From Pseudarthrobacter enclensis (GTDB lineage Bacteria; Actinomycetota; Actinomycetes; Actinomycetales; Micrococcaceae): DNA of 64,000 nt. The stretch covers positions 1 through 64,000 of the forward strand of contig NZ_JAUSRE010000013.1 in NCBI RefSeq assembly GCF_030811655.1, read 5' to 3'. Position 1 is the first letter of the stretch. Every line of letters begins with the position of its first letter. Made by a program: the position numbers and the translations under genes. Below the pieces are notes generated by a model that was not told where the DNA came from, made no database searches, and saw only the letters and a list, made by a program, of their open reading frames with translations. Positions 17,612-26,697 of the stretch are shown piece by piece.

Positions 17612-19198
17612 ATGCCACAATCAGCAAACCTGATTCAGCTGGTCCTTAAGGCCACACAATTGGTGGATAAAGCATCCGTTCTCGGCCCCTCGACCCCGGC
17701 AGATCTGGCAAAAGCTATCGATGAACCGCGGCCCTCGGTTTATCGGATCATCGGATCACTGGAAGAGTCTGGAATCCTCCGCCGTGCACCTGGCGGACTC
17801 GTTGAATTGGGCACGGGGATCTTGCGGTTGGCGGACGCGGCAACCGACGCTCTCCTCGATCATGAAGCCCTTATCAAGTTGCTCGAGGGGATCCAGTCTT
17901 CGCTTGGTCTAACTGCTGCATTCTGGATACCACGCAACGGTACAGCAGTCTGCTTGGAGCAGGTAGATTCCACTGAAGTTGATCTCCACGAGCTTTCATC
18001 CGGCCGGATCCTTCCCCTTCACACTAGTGCCGCATCACATGTCCTCCTGGCATGGCAATCCCCGGAAATACTCGAAGAGGTCCTCGCCCACGCCCCCTAC
18101 GAAAAATTGGCGTCAAGGACGCCCGTTGACGCCGAGACCCTCCGCCAACTGGTCGCAGAGACCAAACGCGAGGGCTGGAGGATGGAATCCAACGAGATTG
18201 TCGATGGGATCGCAGCCGTGGGATTTCCCGTATTCAATGCGGACGGCAGCATCTTCGGCGCGCTAACGGCGGCGGGTCTGGTGGACCACGTAGTCAAGCT
18301 GCAGGAGGAAGCCAAGACCGTGCTTGCAGCAGCCGCCCAGACCCTGACCGATCTCATGAAAGACTTCAAGCTGGTCCCAAGCGCCAATGAGGAGTCTAGT
18401 AAGCCAGAGTCGAAGGAATCGGTTCTGACGAAGGCCAGCTCGCTCATGGACGCGTTGGCTGTCGAACGAGTCGCAACCTCCGCCAGACTGGCCAGCCTCA
18501 CAGGCGAACACATCAGCTCGGTCTACCGCATGCTGGGAACCCTTGTTGAGGCCGGTTGGATAGAACAGATCGGCCACCGCGGTTCCTATCGCGTCGGCAG
18601 TAAGATGATTTCCTTGGCGGGAAGTCTGCTAAGCCAACTCGACTTGCGCCGGGCTGCGATGCCCGTGCTTCGCGAAATCCACAATGAAACCGGGGAGACA
18701 GTACTTCTGTGCATCAGGAGCGGTACTCGGGCCGTATGCATCGAGCGCATAGACGGTAGGCGAGTGAACAGTCGCCGCCTGGCCCTTGGAAGCTCTTTGC
18801 CGTTACATATCGGTGCCGCCCCGCGCGCGCTGTTGGCTTTCGACACTCCCCCATCCTGGGAGGAATATGCTGCGCTCCTGAGCCAGAGCGCGGAATTTAG
18901 TTTGGGCGCTCGATCCCGAACGGAGTTCTATGGAAAGCTCAAAGAAATCCGCGATGCCGGCTTCGCCTTGAGCGACGACGAAGTAACCACCGGGATGGCA
19001 GCCGTCGGTGCCCCAATCTTTGATCACCGTGGCCATGTCATCGCCTCCCTCTCGGTCAGCGGCCTCCGAGACGCCATACTCCATCAACCGGAATCCTCTC
19101 CCGGCATCATCGAATTGGCCTGCGATGGAGCACGACGGCTTTCAAGATATTTTGGCGCACCAGATGACTGCATTCAATCGGTCAACCTAACCCGATGA
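17612..19198 (+). CDS. Double-IclR transcriptional regulator (two IclR units fused), copy 2
   Basis: 528 residues from the ATG at 17612, which has GAGGTGCAAAC in front; the nine-codon longer frame has no such site. The layout is the same as the protein at 6205-7815. Unit 1 winged helix is at about 1-60 (STPADLAKAIDEPRPSVYRII) with effector domain to about 245. A polar linker (SANEESSKPESKES) is followed by a second winged helix (RVATSARLASLTGEHISSVYRM) and effector domain ending near SRYFGAPDD. The second units of the two paralogues are more alike than the first units, for example RSGTRAVCIERIDG in both. It probably controls the MFS, a neighbouring module or its own gene. Stand-alone IclR proteins have one unit only. 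Confidence 0.85.
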   Translation: MPQSANLIQLVLKATQLVDKASVLGPSTPADLAKAIDEPRPSVYRIIGSLEESGILRRAPGGLVELGTGILRLADAATDALLDHEALIKLLEGIQSSLGLTAAFWIPRNGTAVCLEQVDSTEVDLHELSSGRILPLHTSAASHVLLAWQSPEILEEVLAHAPYEKLASRTPVDAETLRQLVAETKREGWRMESNEIVDGIAAVGFPVFNADGSIFGALTAAGLVDHVVKLQEEAKTVLAAAAQTLTDLMKDFKLVPSANEESSKPESKESVLTKASSLMDALAVERVATSARLASLTGEHISSVYRMLGTLVEAGWIEQIGHRGSYRVGSKMISLAGSLLSQLDLRRAAMPVLREIHNETGETVLLCIRSGTRAVCIERIDGRRVNSRRLALGSSLPLHIGAAPRALLAFDTPPSWEEYAALLSQSAEFSLGARSRTEFYGKLKEIRDAGFALSDDEVTTGMAAVGAPIFDHRGHVIASLSVSGLRDAILHQPESSPGIIELACDGARRLSRYFGAPDDCIQSVNLTR

Positions 19199-19369
19199 AA
19201 GCCAAGGCTGATTGGATTTTGGCAGATCAAAGGAGCACCCGAGCTCCTGGCCCGGGCCACGCAGCAATTAAATGAACCTAGGTGTCCACACTGCCCACAC
19301 CCCCATTTGCCCCTAAACGGGTCACACAGACCGGGCCGGCGCGGCCGCACCGGTATGGCCCAGGCGGAT

Positions 19370-19573
19370 TTAAGTGGCTGGTGCCACAACGTCCTCCAGC
19401 ACTGACCTGTCGAAGAAACGGATTTCACCCGTTGCCTCGAAGAACACCGGAACTACTGATGTGCTCAGGTCTTTAGACGTTTCGTAGATTTCAGCCGCAC
19501 CCCCATGCTTCCTGGCAATTGTTCCAACCAACTCAGTACCGCGAACCCGAACAGTTCGATATTTGTAACTCAT
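19370..19573 (-). CDS. Small beta-rich protein, unknown function, copy 2
   Basis: 67 residues from an ATG at 19573 behind AAGGAGTCACG, a strong site that decides the start although the frame is open upstream. The sequence alternates short strands (YKYRTVRVRG, ELVGTIARK, AAEIYETS, STSVVPVFFEA, EIRFFDRSVLEDV). Size, strand layout and the terminal E/D-V segment resemble the products at 2592-2840 and 26898-27125. It faces the second double-IclR gene tail to tail. I do not recognise the family and assign no function. Confidence 0.5.
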   Translation of the reverse strand: MSYKYRTVRVRGTELVGTIARKHGGAAEIYETSKDLSTSVVPVFFEATGEIRFFDRSVLEDVVAPAT

Positions 19574-20229
19574 CGTGACTCCTTCGTCAGCTAGGGCACA
19601 CCCTACCCCTAGGAGTTCCGCGTCGGGAGGTCGGTTCCTATGGCGCCAACACCATTGGTAGCGGCGGCTTCGGATTCGAATCCTGTCGCGTCGCAGCAGA
19701 AATCCCTGCCGTGCTAAAGGGCAACCCTGAAATCCTCGAGGGGCATCCACCCTTCCACCCTTCTCCTGGAAACGGCCACCGTCGAGCGGCGCCCCGAGCC
19801 AACAGGGATCAAACAGCCCTCGGCCGAAACACATATGAACTCTGTGGCCGGCAGGGACTGACAGAGCGGGAACCACGAAAGAGGCGCCATGCAAACGGGG
19901 TCATTGCTGGTGCCGAAGTCATGCCGCTTCGTTCCTTCGCTTCGATAGACAAGTGGAAGTTCCATCGCTGCTTGTCATTCTGATACGTCCCATGATCGCT
20001 GGGCGGGTCCTTCGCGCAACCAGGGCGCTACCGCGCCGGCCCCGAAACCGAAAACTTCGCCACACTCACGGTAGAAGCAGTGCCTGCGGATGAAGTTTTC
20101 GTCCCCGTTGCCGGTCCCCCAAGTTGCACTCCGGCCCCTGCACCCAGCGGGTGGTCCCCTACCAGAACGACGCCCACCACCAACAACCGCAGAAAACCAC
20201 GGCAATCACATCGATGAAGGAAACGGGAC
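19574..20229. other. Long gap with a possible protein remnant
   Basis: 655 bases without a gene I can support. The plus-strand frame at about 19630-19760 reads as protein-like sequence (SYGANTIGSGGFGFESC, then AAEIPAVLKGNPEILEG) before losing coherence, which may be a remnant of a deleted gene. The part next to 20229 should hold the promoter of the DUF4192 gene; GATGAAGGAAACGGGAC supplies its ribosome site. Confidence 0.35.
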
Positions 20230-21258
20230 ATGGAAAAGCTCACCATCAAGACACCACCGGATGTGCTCAGCTTCATCGGACACACGCTCGGCTTCTGGCC
20301 CAAGGAAAGCCTGGTCTGCATCACCCTGAACAACAACAGCATCGGCGCGACCCTGCGCATCGACCTCCCCCGCCAACCCGGCCAGGAACTCCCCTACGCA
20401 CGCACGGTCGCCCACTACCTCATGTCGGATACCACCGCCACGTCTCTCCTCTTCGCCGTCTACACCAGCGAACCCTGTCAGCCCGGACAGCCCAAACCCC
20501 ATGCCGGCACCATCGCCGCGCTCACCGGCGTCCTCGCCGAACAGGGCATCACCATTCGCGACGGCCTCTTCGTCGGAGACGACACCTTCTCCCCCTACGA
20601 CGGCGAACCAGGCACCACCCTCGCCCTGCCCGTCAGCGACACCCAAACCAGCGCCATCAATGCCGAATTCATCTACCGCGGCAGCGCCGTCCAACCCACC
20701 AACCGCGTCATCCTCCCGATCACCCGAGAGGCACTTGCCAAGGCCGCCGCCGTCGAACACCACATGGACACCATTCGAACCCTCCCCACTGGTACTGCAA
20801 CGCAGCGGGCCCGGGAACTGTGGGCTAACATGCTCGACACAACTTCATACCCCACGGACGACGACTGCCACGCCCTGGTCGCCAACCTCCAGTTCACAGC
20901 CATCCGCGACCGGCTCATCGCCGACATCCCTGGCATCGACGAGCCCATGCAACGGATCCTCTTCGCCCAAACCGACGGGGCCCCCAAATGGTCACGCATC
21001 GAATGGGCACAACAACTGCTCCTGCACGCCTACACCCGCACCAGCCCGCAACACTCAGCCCCGGTCCTCACCACCATCGGATACATTAACTGGTGGGAAG
21101 GCAGAGGCAGCAAAGCCCACCAATTCCTCCAACTCGCCCTCGACTCCGACCCCGCCTACCGACTCGCACGCCTCAGCGACCAAATGATCGGGTCCGGCCT
21201 CGTCGCCGGCTGGAACATGAACAAGACCACCGCCTACAAGGCCCTACCCTTCGACTAG
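20230..21258 (+). CDS. DUF4192 domain-containing protein
   Basis: 342 residues. The N-terminal LSFIGHTLGFWPKESLVCITL followed by GATLRIDLP and YLMSDTTATSLLFAVYT is the DUF4192 hallmark seen in many actinobacteria. A tetratricopeptide-like tail is suggested by TTIGYINWWEGRGSKAHQF and LALDSDPAYRLARL near the C-terminus. Function of the family is unknown. The gene has no relation in strand spacing to the catabolic genes and is followed within about 90 bases by the insertion-sequence nest, so it may belong to mobile or plasmid-derived DNA; DUF4192 genes are often found on Arthrobacter plasmids. Confidence 0.75.
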   Translation: MEKLTIKTPPDVLSFIGHTLGFWPKESLVCITLNNNSIGATLRIDLPRQPGQELPYARTVAHYLMSDTTATSLLFAVYTSEPCQPGQPKPHAGTIAALTGVLAEQGITIRDGLFVGDDTFSPYDGEPGTTLALPVSDTQTSAINAEFIYRGSAVQPTNRVILPITREALAKAAAVEHHMDTIRTLPTGTATQRARELWANMLDTTSYPTDDDCHALVANLQFTAIRDRLIADIPGIDEPMQRILFAQTDGAPKWSRIEWAQQLLLHAYTRTSPQHSAPVLTTIGYINWWEGRGSKAHQFLQLALDSDPAYRLARLSDQMIGSGLVAGWNMNKTTAYKALPFD

Positions 21259-22357
21259 GCCCTACTCGTGAGGATGCATTTGGAACAGTGCCACAGCCCA
21301 GTAGGTTCGCCTGCTCGCCCAGGTGAGCAGCCTGAAATGGGAACATCACTGCCAGCGGGACTGTCCGATTTTCGGTGGATCCGCGGTTGGCATTTAGTTG
21401 ATTCTTCCGTCGAAACTGATGGCGAAGGCGTTCAGTGCCGGCTTCCATCGTGTGGCCCATCGTGCCCTGCCTTTGCCTGTAGGGTCCAGGGCCCGGGTGG
21501 CGAGGTAGAGGCATTTCAGGGCCGCCTGCTCGGTGGGGAAATGGCCGCGTGCCCTGACCGCGCGCCGGTAACGGGCGTTGACGGATTCGATGGCGTTGGT
21601 GCTGCAGATGACCCGCCGGATTTCCACGTCGTAGTCCAGGAACGGCACGAACTCGCTCCAGGCGTTCTCCCACAGCCGGGTGATCGCCGGGTACTGCCGG
21701 CCCCATTTGGTTGAGAACTCCACGAAGCGTTCCTTCGCTGCCGCCTCTGAGGGTGCTGTGTAGACCGGGCGCAGGTCCTTGGACATCTCGTCCCAGTACT
21801 GGCGGGCGGCGTAGCGGAAGGTGTTGCGGATCAGGTGCACGATGCAGGTTTGGACCACCGCCAAGGACCAGACGGTGGTGATCGCCTCTGGCAGGCCCTT
21901 GAGTCCGTCGCAGACCGTGATGCAGACGTCCTCCACACCCCGGTTGTTGATTTCGGTCAGCACCGAGAGCCAGAACTTTGCCCCTTCGCCGCCGTCCCCG
22001 GCCCACAGCCCGAGGATGTCGCGTTCGCCGTTGACGCTGACGCCGATAGCGACGTAGACCGGCCGGTTCGTGACCTGCCCATCGCGGACCTTGACGTGGA
22101 TAGCATCAATGAACACCACCGGGTAGACACGGCGGTTTCCAGCCATCGTTGCGAATTAAGTGGTGCGGAGCTGGTGTTTCCATCGTGCCATGAGTTGGTA
22201 TGGGGTGCGGTCATTTAGGCATTCCCGTGGCCGGTCGTTTAGTTCGATGCTGACTTCCCGTAGCCGTTCATCGGTGATCAGGCCCAGATCGGTGCCCTTG
22301 GGAAAGTACTGGCGCAGCAGTGGAGTGGTCCCTAAATGTTGGACTCCTAATTAAACG

Positions 22358-23164
22358 TTACGCGGTGGCGAGGTTGTGAGCCAGGTATTCGTCGGGGCTG
22401 AGGTAGCCGAGTCTCCGTTGGATTCGGGTGCTGTTCCACCAACGCAGATACTCGGTTAGACCAGCGTGGAACTGCTCGATGGTCCTGGGTTGCTGGATCC
22501 GGAACCATTCCTCTTTGAGGTGGCTGAAGAACCCTTCCATGGTGGCGTTATCCAAGCAGGTGCCCTTACGGGACATCGATTGAGTCAGCCCGGCTTCGCG
22601 GAGCGTGTCCTGCCAGAGCGGATGCCGGTACTGAAACCCCTGATCTGAATGCACCAGGGGTTGCTCGTTCGGGGCGAGGCCGCTGATTGCAATGCGAAGG
22701 CCATCGGTGACCATTTTGACGCTCGGAGACGGACCTGCCATGACAGAGACGATCCGGTTGTCATGGAGATCAAGGACCGGTGAGACATAAACCTTGGAGG
22801 TGCCCACCGTGAATTCGGTGATGTCGGTGGCCCACTTGGTGTGTTTGACCGCGGTCTCGAACTGGCGGTTCAACACGTTCTCAGCCGCCTTACCGACCTC
22901 GCCGCGGAAGGAGTTGTATCTGCGCCGGCGACGGACCGGGCTTTGCAATCCGAGCCCCCGCATGAGCTTCAGCACGGTCTTCTTCGATACTGTCCATCCC
23001 TGTCGCAGGAGCATGGCCAGGACGCGTCGATGCCCGTAAGCGCTTCGCGCCTGCGTGAAGACCTGACGAATGGCTTCTTTGAGTTCCGCGTGCCGATCTG
23101 GCCGGGTAAGCCGGTTGCGGTGGTCGTAGAACGTGGACCGGGGAATCTTTGCCAGATGCAGCAA
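22358..23164 (-). CDS. IS3-family transposase OrfB (integrase core)
   Basis: 268 residues from the first ATG; the frame extends upstream to about 23225 and overlaps the end of OrfA, so the working product is probably an OrfAB fusion made by a -1 frameshift. DDE residues are visible in WATDITEF, VHSDQGFQYRH and NATMEGFFSHLKEEW. The N-terminal part carries HLAKIPRSTFYDHRNR and AYGHRRVLAML typical of the group. The gene appears intact. Confidence 0.9.
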   Translation of the reverse strand: MLHLAKIPRSTFYDHRNRLTRPDRHAELKEAIRQVFTQARSAYGHRRVLAMLLRQGWTVSKKTVLKLMRGLGLQSPVRRRRRYNSFRGEVGKAAENVLNRQFETAVKHTKWATDITEFTVGTSKVYVSPVLDLHDNRIVSVMAGPSPSVKMVTDGLRIAISGLAPNEQPLVHSDQGFQYRHPLWQDTLREAGLTQSMSRKGTCLDNATMEGFFSHLKEEWFRIQQPRTIEQFHAGLTEYLRWWNSTRIQRRLGYLSPDEYLAHNLATA

Positions 23165-23211
23165 AAGCGGCAGCCGATGATGGGCCTTGAGGTCATTGAT
23201 CGCTTGAACTT

Positions 23212-23694
23212 TCAGCGTCGTTTCTGTTCCCTCAAGGCCCGCAATTTTCCCAGGTAAGCCACCTCCGCACGCAACCGCTCGTTCTCCCCTCGGAGTTGCT
23301 CGACCTCGCTCTCGGGAACTGGTTTCTCGCGATTGAGCGGTGGGCGGCCCCGTTTCTTCGGGCGTAAGCCGTCTTCACCATCGCGCCGGTAAATTCTCGT
23401 CCAGTTCGTGACGGCGCCGGGAGAGGGAAGGCCGTACTCCTTGGCCAGGACGCGTCCGGAAACGCCCTGAAGATGACGTCGCACGATCAAGAGCTTGGTT
23501 TCGATGTCGTACTGCCTACGGTCTCTTGTCATCAGCGCACCCGATCCTCGTACCTGCCATCGTTGATACATCATTTGGACAGGGTTAGGTGCTAAAGCAA
23601 GAGCCAGCGCGACGGACTTCGCAGTCAGCCCTTGCTCGAACAACTCGATAGAAGACACTGCATCGGAGTGACTCAACGTGCTTCTCAAGTACAT
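23212..23694 (-). CDS. IS3-family transposase OrfA (helix-turn-helix, leucine zipper)
   Basis: 160 residues with two helix-turn-helix units (SSIELFEQGLTAKSVALAL at about 14-32, and KLLIVRRHLQGVSGRVLAKE). A C-terminal heptad-rich stretch follows (SEVEQLRGENERLRAEVAYL) typical of IS150-type OrfA. It overlaps the upstream extension of OrfB. Intact as read. Confidence 0.88.
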   Translation of the reverse strand: MYLRSTLSHSDAVSSIELFEQGLTAKSVALALALAPNPVQMMYQRWQVRGSGALMTRDRRQYDIETKLLIVRRHLQGVSGRVLAKEYGLPSPGAVTNWTRIYRRDGEDGLRPKKRGRPPLNREKPVPESEVEQLRGENERLRAEVAYLGKLRALREQKRR

Positions 23695-25401
23695 CTGACT
23701 ACTCCTGGAAGAAGGATCCTAAATTGAGTGTCCAACTTCCGGGGACCACTCCAGCAGGCCGTTCGTGTTCTCATTCGTCCCGCGCTGCCACGGGGAATGC
23801 GGATCGGCGAAGTAGATACGAAGTCCCGTCTCCCGCTCTATTCGTTCATGGTGGAACATCTCGTTGCCCTGATCCCAAGTCAGCGTCCCCCGGAGAGCTT
23901 TTGGAAGGATCGCAAACGCCTGGATGAGAGCATCACCGACGATCTGGGCTGTCCGCCCACCCCGGATCGGGACGAGGACTGTGAGCCTGGACTTGCGTTC
24001 GACGAGCGTGGCAATGGCTGAGCGTTGACCGGTGCCGATGATGAGATCGCCTTCCCAGTGCCCTATGCGGGTGCGAGTCTCGACGACTGCAGGGCGTTGG
24101 CTAATCGGCTTCATGTTGGTGGACTGCTTCAACGTCCCTTCACGGGTCCTGCCGCGTCACGTTTATGGCGGTACGGTACGTCCGGCCAGTGCGAAGTGTG
24201 AGGCTGTCCTGCGCGGCAATGAGGCCACGGTAGACGGCTTCGTAGATGGTCTCGGCGCAGACATGCCAGGACCTGCGTTTGGACCAGCGGCGCCTGAGCC
24301 AGCGACTGATCTGCGCGGGTGACCAATGCTTATCAAGCTTTCCGGCCACGACGTCCCGGAGCGCCTTATCCAGAGCGAGGCGGCGTTCTCTAGTCCTTAG
24401 CCTACGTTGATGGGCTTGGCCATGGGCGTACCAGGGTTGGTAGCGGCCATCTGGCTTGCGGTTGCGCGAAATCTCCCGGTAGACGCTCTGATAGCTTTTC
24501 CCGATCCGAGCGGCGATTGCTTTCACTGACTCGCCGGCGGCGAGGCCATCTGCAATTTCAATCCGGTCATCCTGGGTCAGGTATCGGCGGCTGATCGGCC
24601 TGTCTACAAAGTCCACGCTGCCAGCGTCGATGAACCACAACGAGCCGCAGCTCAGCGACACGCCGACCTGAGACGAGGCAGCAGAGCCACTGAGCCCTTG
24701 CCGGATCAGCTCGAAATACCGACGCTTGGCTTCAGGCGACATCTTGTTCGGGGCGTACCTGGGCATTGGAATCCCTCACGATCAGGATTCGCAACGACCG
24801 TTAGACACTGCCCACGGTCCAAGGGCCGGTTCTGCCACTCAGTCATCTCGCCGATGACCTTCTCCGTGATCCGCGAGATCGTGTCCTTGGAGACCCTGGC
24901 GCCGAACACCTCGGCAAAGTGAGCGGCGATCTCCCCGGTTGTGAGGCCCTTCGCGCTCAGCGACAACACGATCTCATCCACACCGGTCAACCGTCGCTGC
25001 CGTTTCCGAACGATCTGCGGATCGAACGTCGAACCGGTGTCCCGCGGCACGTCGATCTCCACCGGCCCGATCTCGGTCAGCACCGTCTTCGTGCGCGTGC
25101 CGTTGCGGGAGTTCCCGCTGCCGCGCCCGGACACGTCGTGCTTTTCGTATCCAAGGTGTTCGTCCATTTCGGCTTCCAACGCGGTCTCCAGGACGTTCTT
25201 GGTGAGCCGGTTCAAAAGCCCGTCCGGGCCAACCAGGTCAATTCCTTGCTCTCTGGCCTGGGCCAGGAGCTGCTGCGCTAACTCTTGCTGATCCACATCA
25301 GTCGCCATGGGATCCATGGTGTCGCTCATGATCAGTCCTCCCCGCCAGGCAACACCCGGCGTGTCAGGCCAACCATGGATCCACCGACGGTCCTATAAAC
25401 G

Positions 25402-26466
25402 TCAAGTGAGTCCAAGGTCGGTTTTCAGGTCGTGGTAGACCTCCCGGGCAATGAAGCGTTTGAGGCATCGGAGCACGTCCTTCTTCGACAGTCCTTCAGC
25501 GAGGCGTCGCTTGACGTAGTCGATGGTGGGCTGGTGGTAGCGCATCCGGCAGACCGCGATCATGTGGAGCGCGGCGTTGGCTTGACGATCACCGCCTCGG
25601 TGCAGGCGCATGCGATGCGTCTTGCCGGAGGAGACCGGGATCGGTGCGACGCCGCAGATTCTGGCGAATGCGGCCTCGGAGTGGAGCCGCTCAATGTTCT
25701 GCCCGGCGGTGATCAACAGCTGCGCGGCGTGCCCTGGCCCGATCGCGAGCTTGGACGTCAGCGTCGGCGCGGTGCGCTCGACGAGCTGTTTGAGTGAGGC
25801 GTCGGTCTCGTTGATCTCCTCATCGAGCATCTGGATCCTCCGGGCCATGGCGCGCAGTGCACGCTTTGTGGCTTGAAGCGGGTCATCAAGACGATCCAGA
25901 TCAGGCCGCAAACCCGCGCATCGTGCCACGAGCACGGCTGCGGACCGTTCCGTGAGCTGCTCCCGCAGCTGCGCAGGTGCTGTGACTAGAAGACTGCGCA
26001 GTTGGACGATCGTTCTCGTGCGGGAACGAACCGCGGATTCCCGGGCCAAGCGCAGCACACGGATCGACTCGACAACACCCGTGGTGACCTTCGGGATCGC
26101 GGTGGCCTGCCCCGAGAGCGCTTTGCGCGCTGCTGCTTCAGCGTCTATCGAATCGTCTTTGCCGCGGCGCGCTCTCAGGTGCGGGTGCGGCTGGTTGACT
26201 TCCACGACATCGACACCTGATTCGAGGAGGAACCGTGTGATGCCGGCCGCATACGAACCGGTGGATTCGACGCCGATCTTGTCAATTAACCCGAACTTTG
26301 CCAACCAGTCCAGCGCGTCACGATATCCGCGTGATGAAGCGGGAAAAGGGTGGTCGCCGAGTATCTTCCCGGTCGTATCGAGCGCGACGACATGATGAGT
26401 GTCGGCGTGCGCGTCGATGCCTCCGATGACGATCACTGCTTGCGTCGTCTGCGCGTTGTTGCTCAT
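25402..26466 (-). CDS. IS110-family transposase (DEDD recombinase)
   Basis: 354 residues from the ATG at 26466 (MSNNAQTTQAV), chosen because the next block VIVIGGIDAHADTHHVVALD is the N-terminal RuvC-like domain with its first aspartate; a longer frame to 26535 adds nothing recognisable. The middle has the linker helices. The C-terminal transposase_20 domain with AAFARICGVAPIPVSSG carries the serine-containing motif, followed by RMRLHRGGDRQANAALH. It looks intact and could still move the element. Confidence 0.9.
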   Translation of the reverse strand: MSNNAQTTQAVIVIGGIDAHADTHHVVALDTTGKILGDHPFPASSRGYRDALDWLAKFGLIDKIGVESTGSYAAGITRFLLESGVDVVEVNQPHPHLRARRGKDDSIDAEAAARKALSGQATAIPKVTTGVVESIRVLRLARESAVRSRTRTIVQLRSLLVTAPAQLREQLTERSAAVLVARCAGLRPDLDRLDDPLQATKRALRAMARRIQMLDEEINETDASLKQLVERTAPTLTSKLAIGPGHAAQLLITAGQNIERLHSEAAFARICGVAPIPVSSGKTHRMRLHRGGDRQANAALHMIAVCRMRYHQPTIDYVKRRLAEGLSKKDVLRCLKRFIAREVYHDLKTDLGLT

Positions 26467-26697
26467 GCTGGTGGTGTCTCCCTTCGATGAGGGATGACCT
26501 CGCCAGGCCGGGCGGACACAACAATGACGAGTCATTGATCGAGCAAGGTCCTATGAAGTCACGTCCCGCCCGGTCCGGCCACCCGAAACGAGCGCGACCC
26601 CGGCACGCGCCGACCCGTCGGTGTCAGGACAATGCCCGAGAGCACGTCAGTTAATCAGCAAGTCAGACCCGCCCGGAGCCGCAACTCCATCTTCATT
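26467..26697 (-). ncRNA. Candidate IS110 bridge-RNA region
   Basis: These 231 bases lie between the IS110 left end and the transposase start and contain no gene. In IS110-group elements the upstream end encodes a structured RNA whose loops pair with target and donor DNA. Here the sequence is GC-rich with several potential stems, for example around GGGCGGGTC and GGTCGGCGCGTGCC. No fold has been computed; this is assigned from position and family knowledge only. Confidence 0.4.

Larger units (their letters stand above)
22321..23753 (-). mobile_element. IS3-family (IS150-like) element inserted in IS30
   Basis: A 1433-bp element with ends TGGAGTGGTCCCTAAATGTT at 22321 and, inverted, TGGAGTGGTCCCCGGAAGTT at 23753; the first 12 bases match. 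The direct repeat GCAG flanks it (22317-22320 and 23754-23757). Removing it rejoins the IS30 frame at GLL-RQYFPKG. It is the innermost and youngest-looking element of the nest, since both of its reading frames are intact. Confidence 0.88.
22156..24766 (-). pseudogene. IS30-family transposase, frameshifted and split by IS3
   Basis: From the ATG at 24766 the product begins MPRYAPNKMSPEAKRRYF and has the helix-turn-helix IADGLAAGESVKAIAARIG. Near 24130-24165 the reading frame changes: LRTGRTYRT is in one frame, HKRDAAG in a second and REGTLKQSTNMKPISQRP in a third, so at least one indel, probably two, has broken it. The DDE core follows (GHWEGDLIIG, TWDQGNEMFHH) to ENTNGLL, where the IS3 element interrupts. 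The end resumes at 22320 (LRQYFPKGTDLGLI) and stops at 22156. Not functional. Confidence 0.85.
22131..24812 (-). mobile_element. IS30-family element inserted in IS256, itself opened by IS3
   Basis: Imperfect terminal repeats begin GGCGGTTTCCAGCCATCGTT at 22131 and, on the other strand, GGCAGTGTCTAACGGTCGTT at 24812; both continue GCGAAT. The flanking triplet CAC (22128-22130 and 24813-24815; GTG on the coding strand) is a 3-bp target duplication as expected for IS30. The sequence on either side joins to give an uninterrupted IS256 transposase frame. Without the IS3 insert it would be about 1.25 kb. Confidence 0.85.
21394..25329 (-). pseudogene. IS256-family transposase, split by IS30 insertion
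   Basis: The N-terminal part reads from the ATG at 25329 (MSDTMDPMATDVDQQ) to about 24816 (EWQNRPLDR). The rest resumes at 22130 (VYPVVFIDAIHVKVRDG) and ends at 21394. Together they match the 416-residue transposase at 48739-49989, with only scattered differences such as AREQGID for AREQGIE and EINNRG for EIKNRG. The split lies just before the first catalytic aspartate (FIDAIH), so neither fragment can be active. The near-identity says the IS256 copies spread recently. Confidence 0.9.
25387..26697 (-). mobile_element. IS110-family element inserted at the IS256 terminal repeat
   Basis: Comparison with the intact IS256 copy shows its left-end sequence GAATAAC-GGTGGATCC split at this point. Exactly 1311 bases are inserted, with at most a 1-bp ambiguity (C) and no inverted repeats, as expected of IS110. 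The transposase covers 25402-26466. The 231 non-coding bases upstream of it (26467-26697) are where IS110-group elements encode their bridge RNA. Confidence 0.88.

Noticed and set aside
20124..21187. Two proline- and histidine-rich frames overlapping the DUF4192 gene
   Set aside because: They are alternative frames of the DUF4192 coding sequence with biased composition and no ribosome sites.
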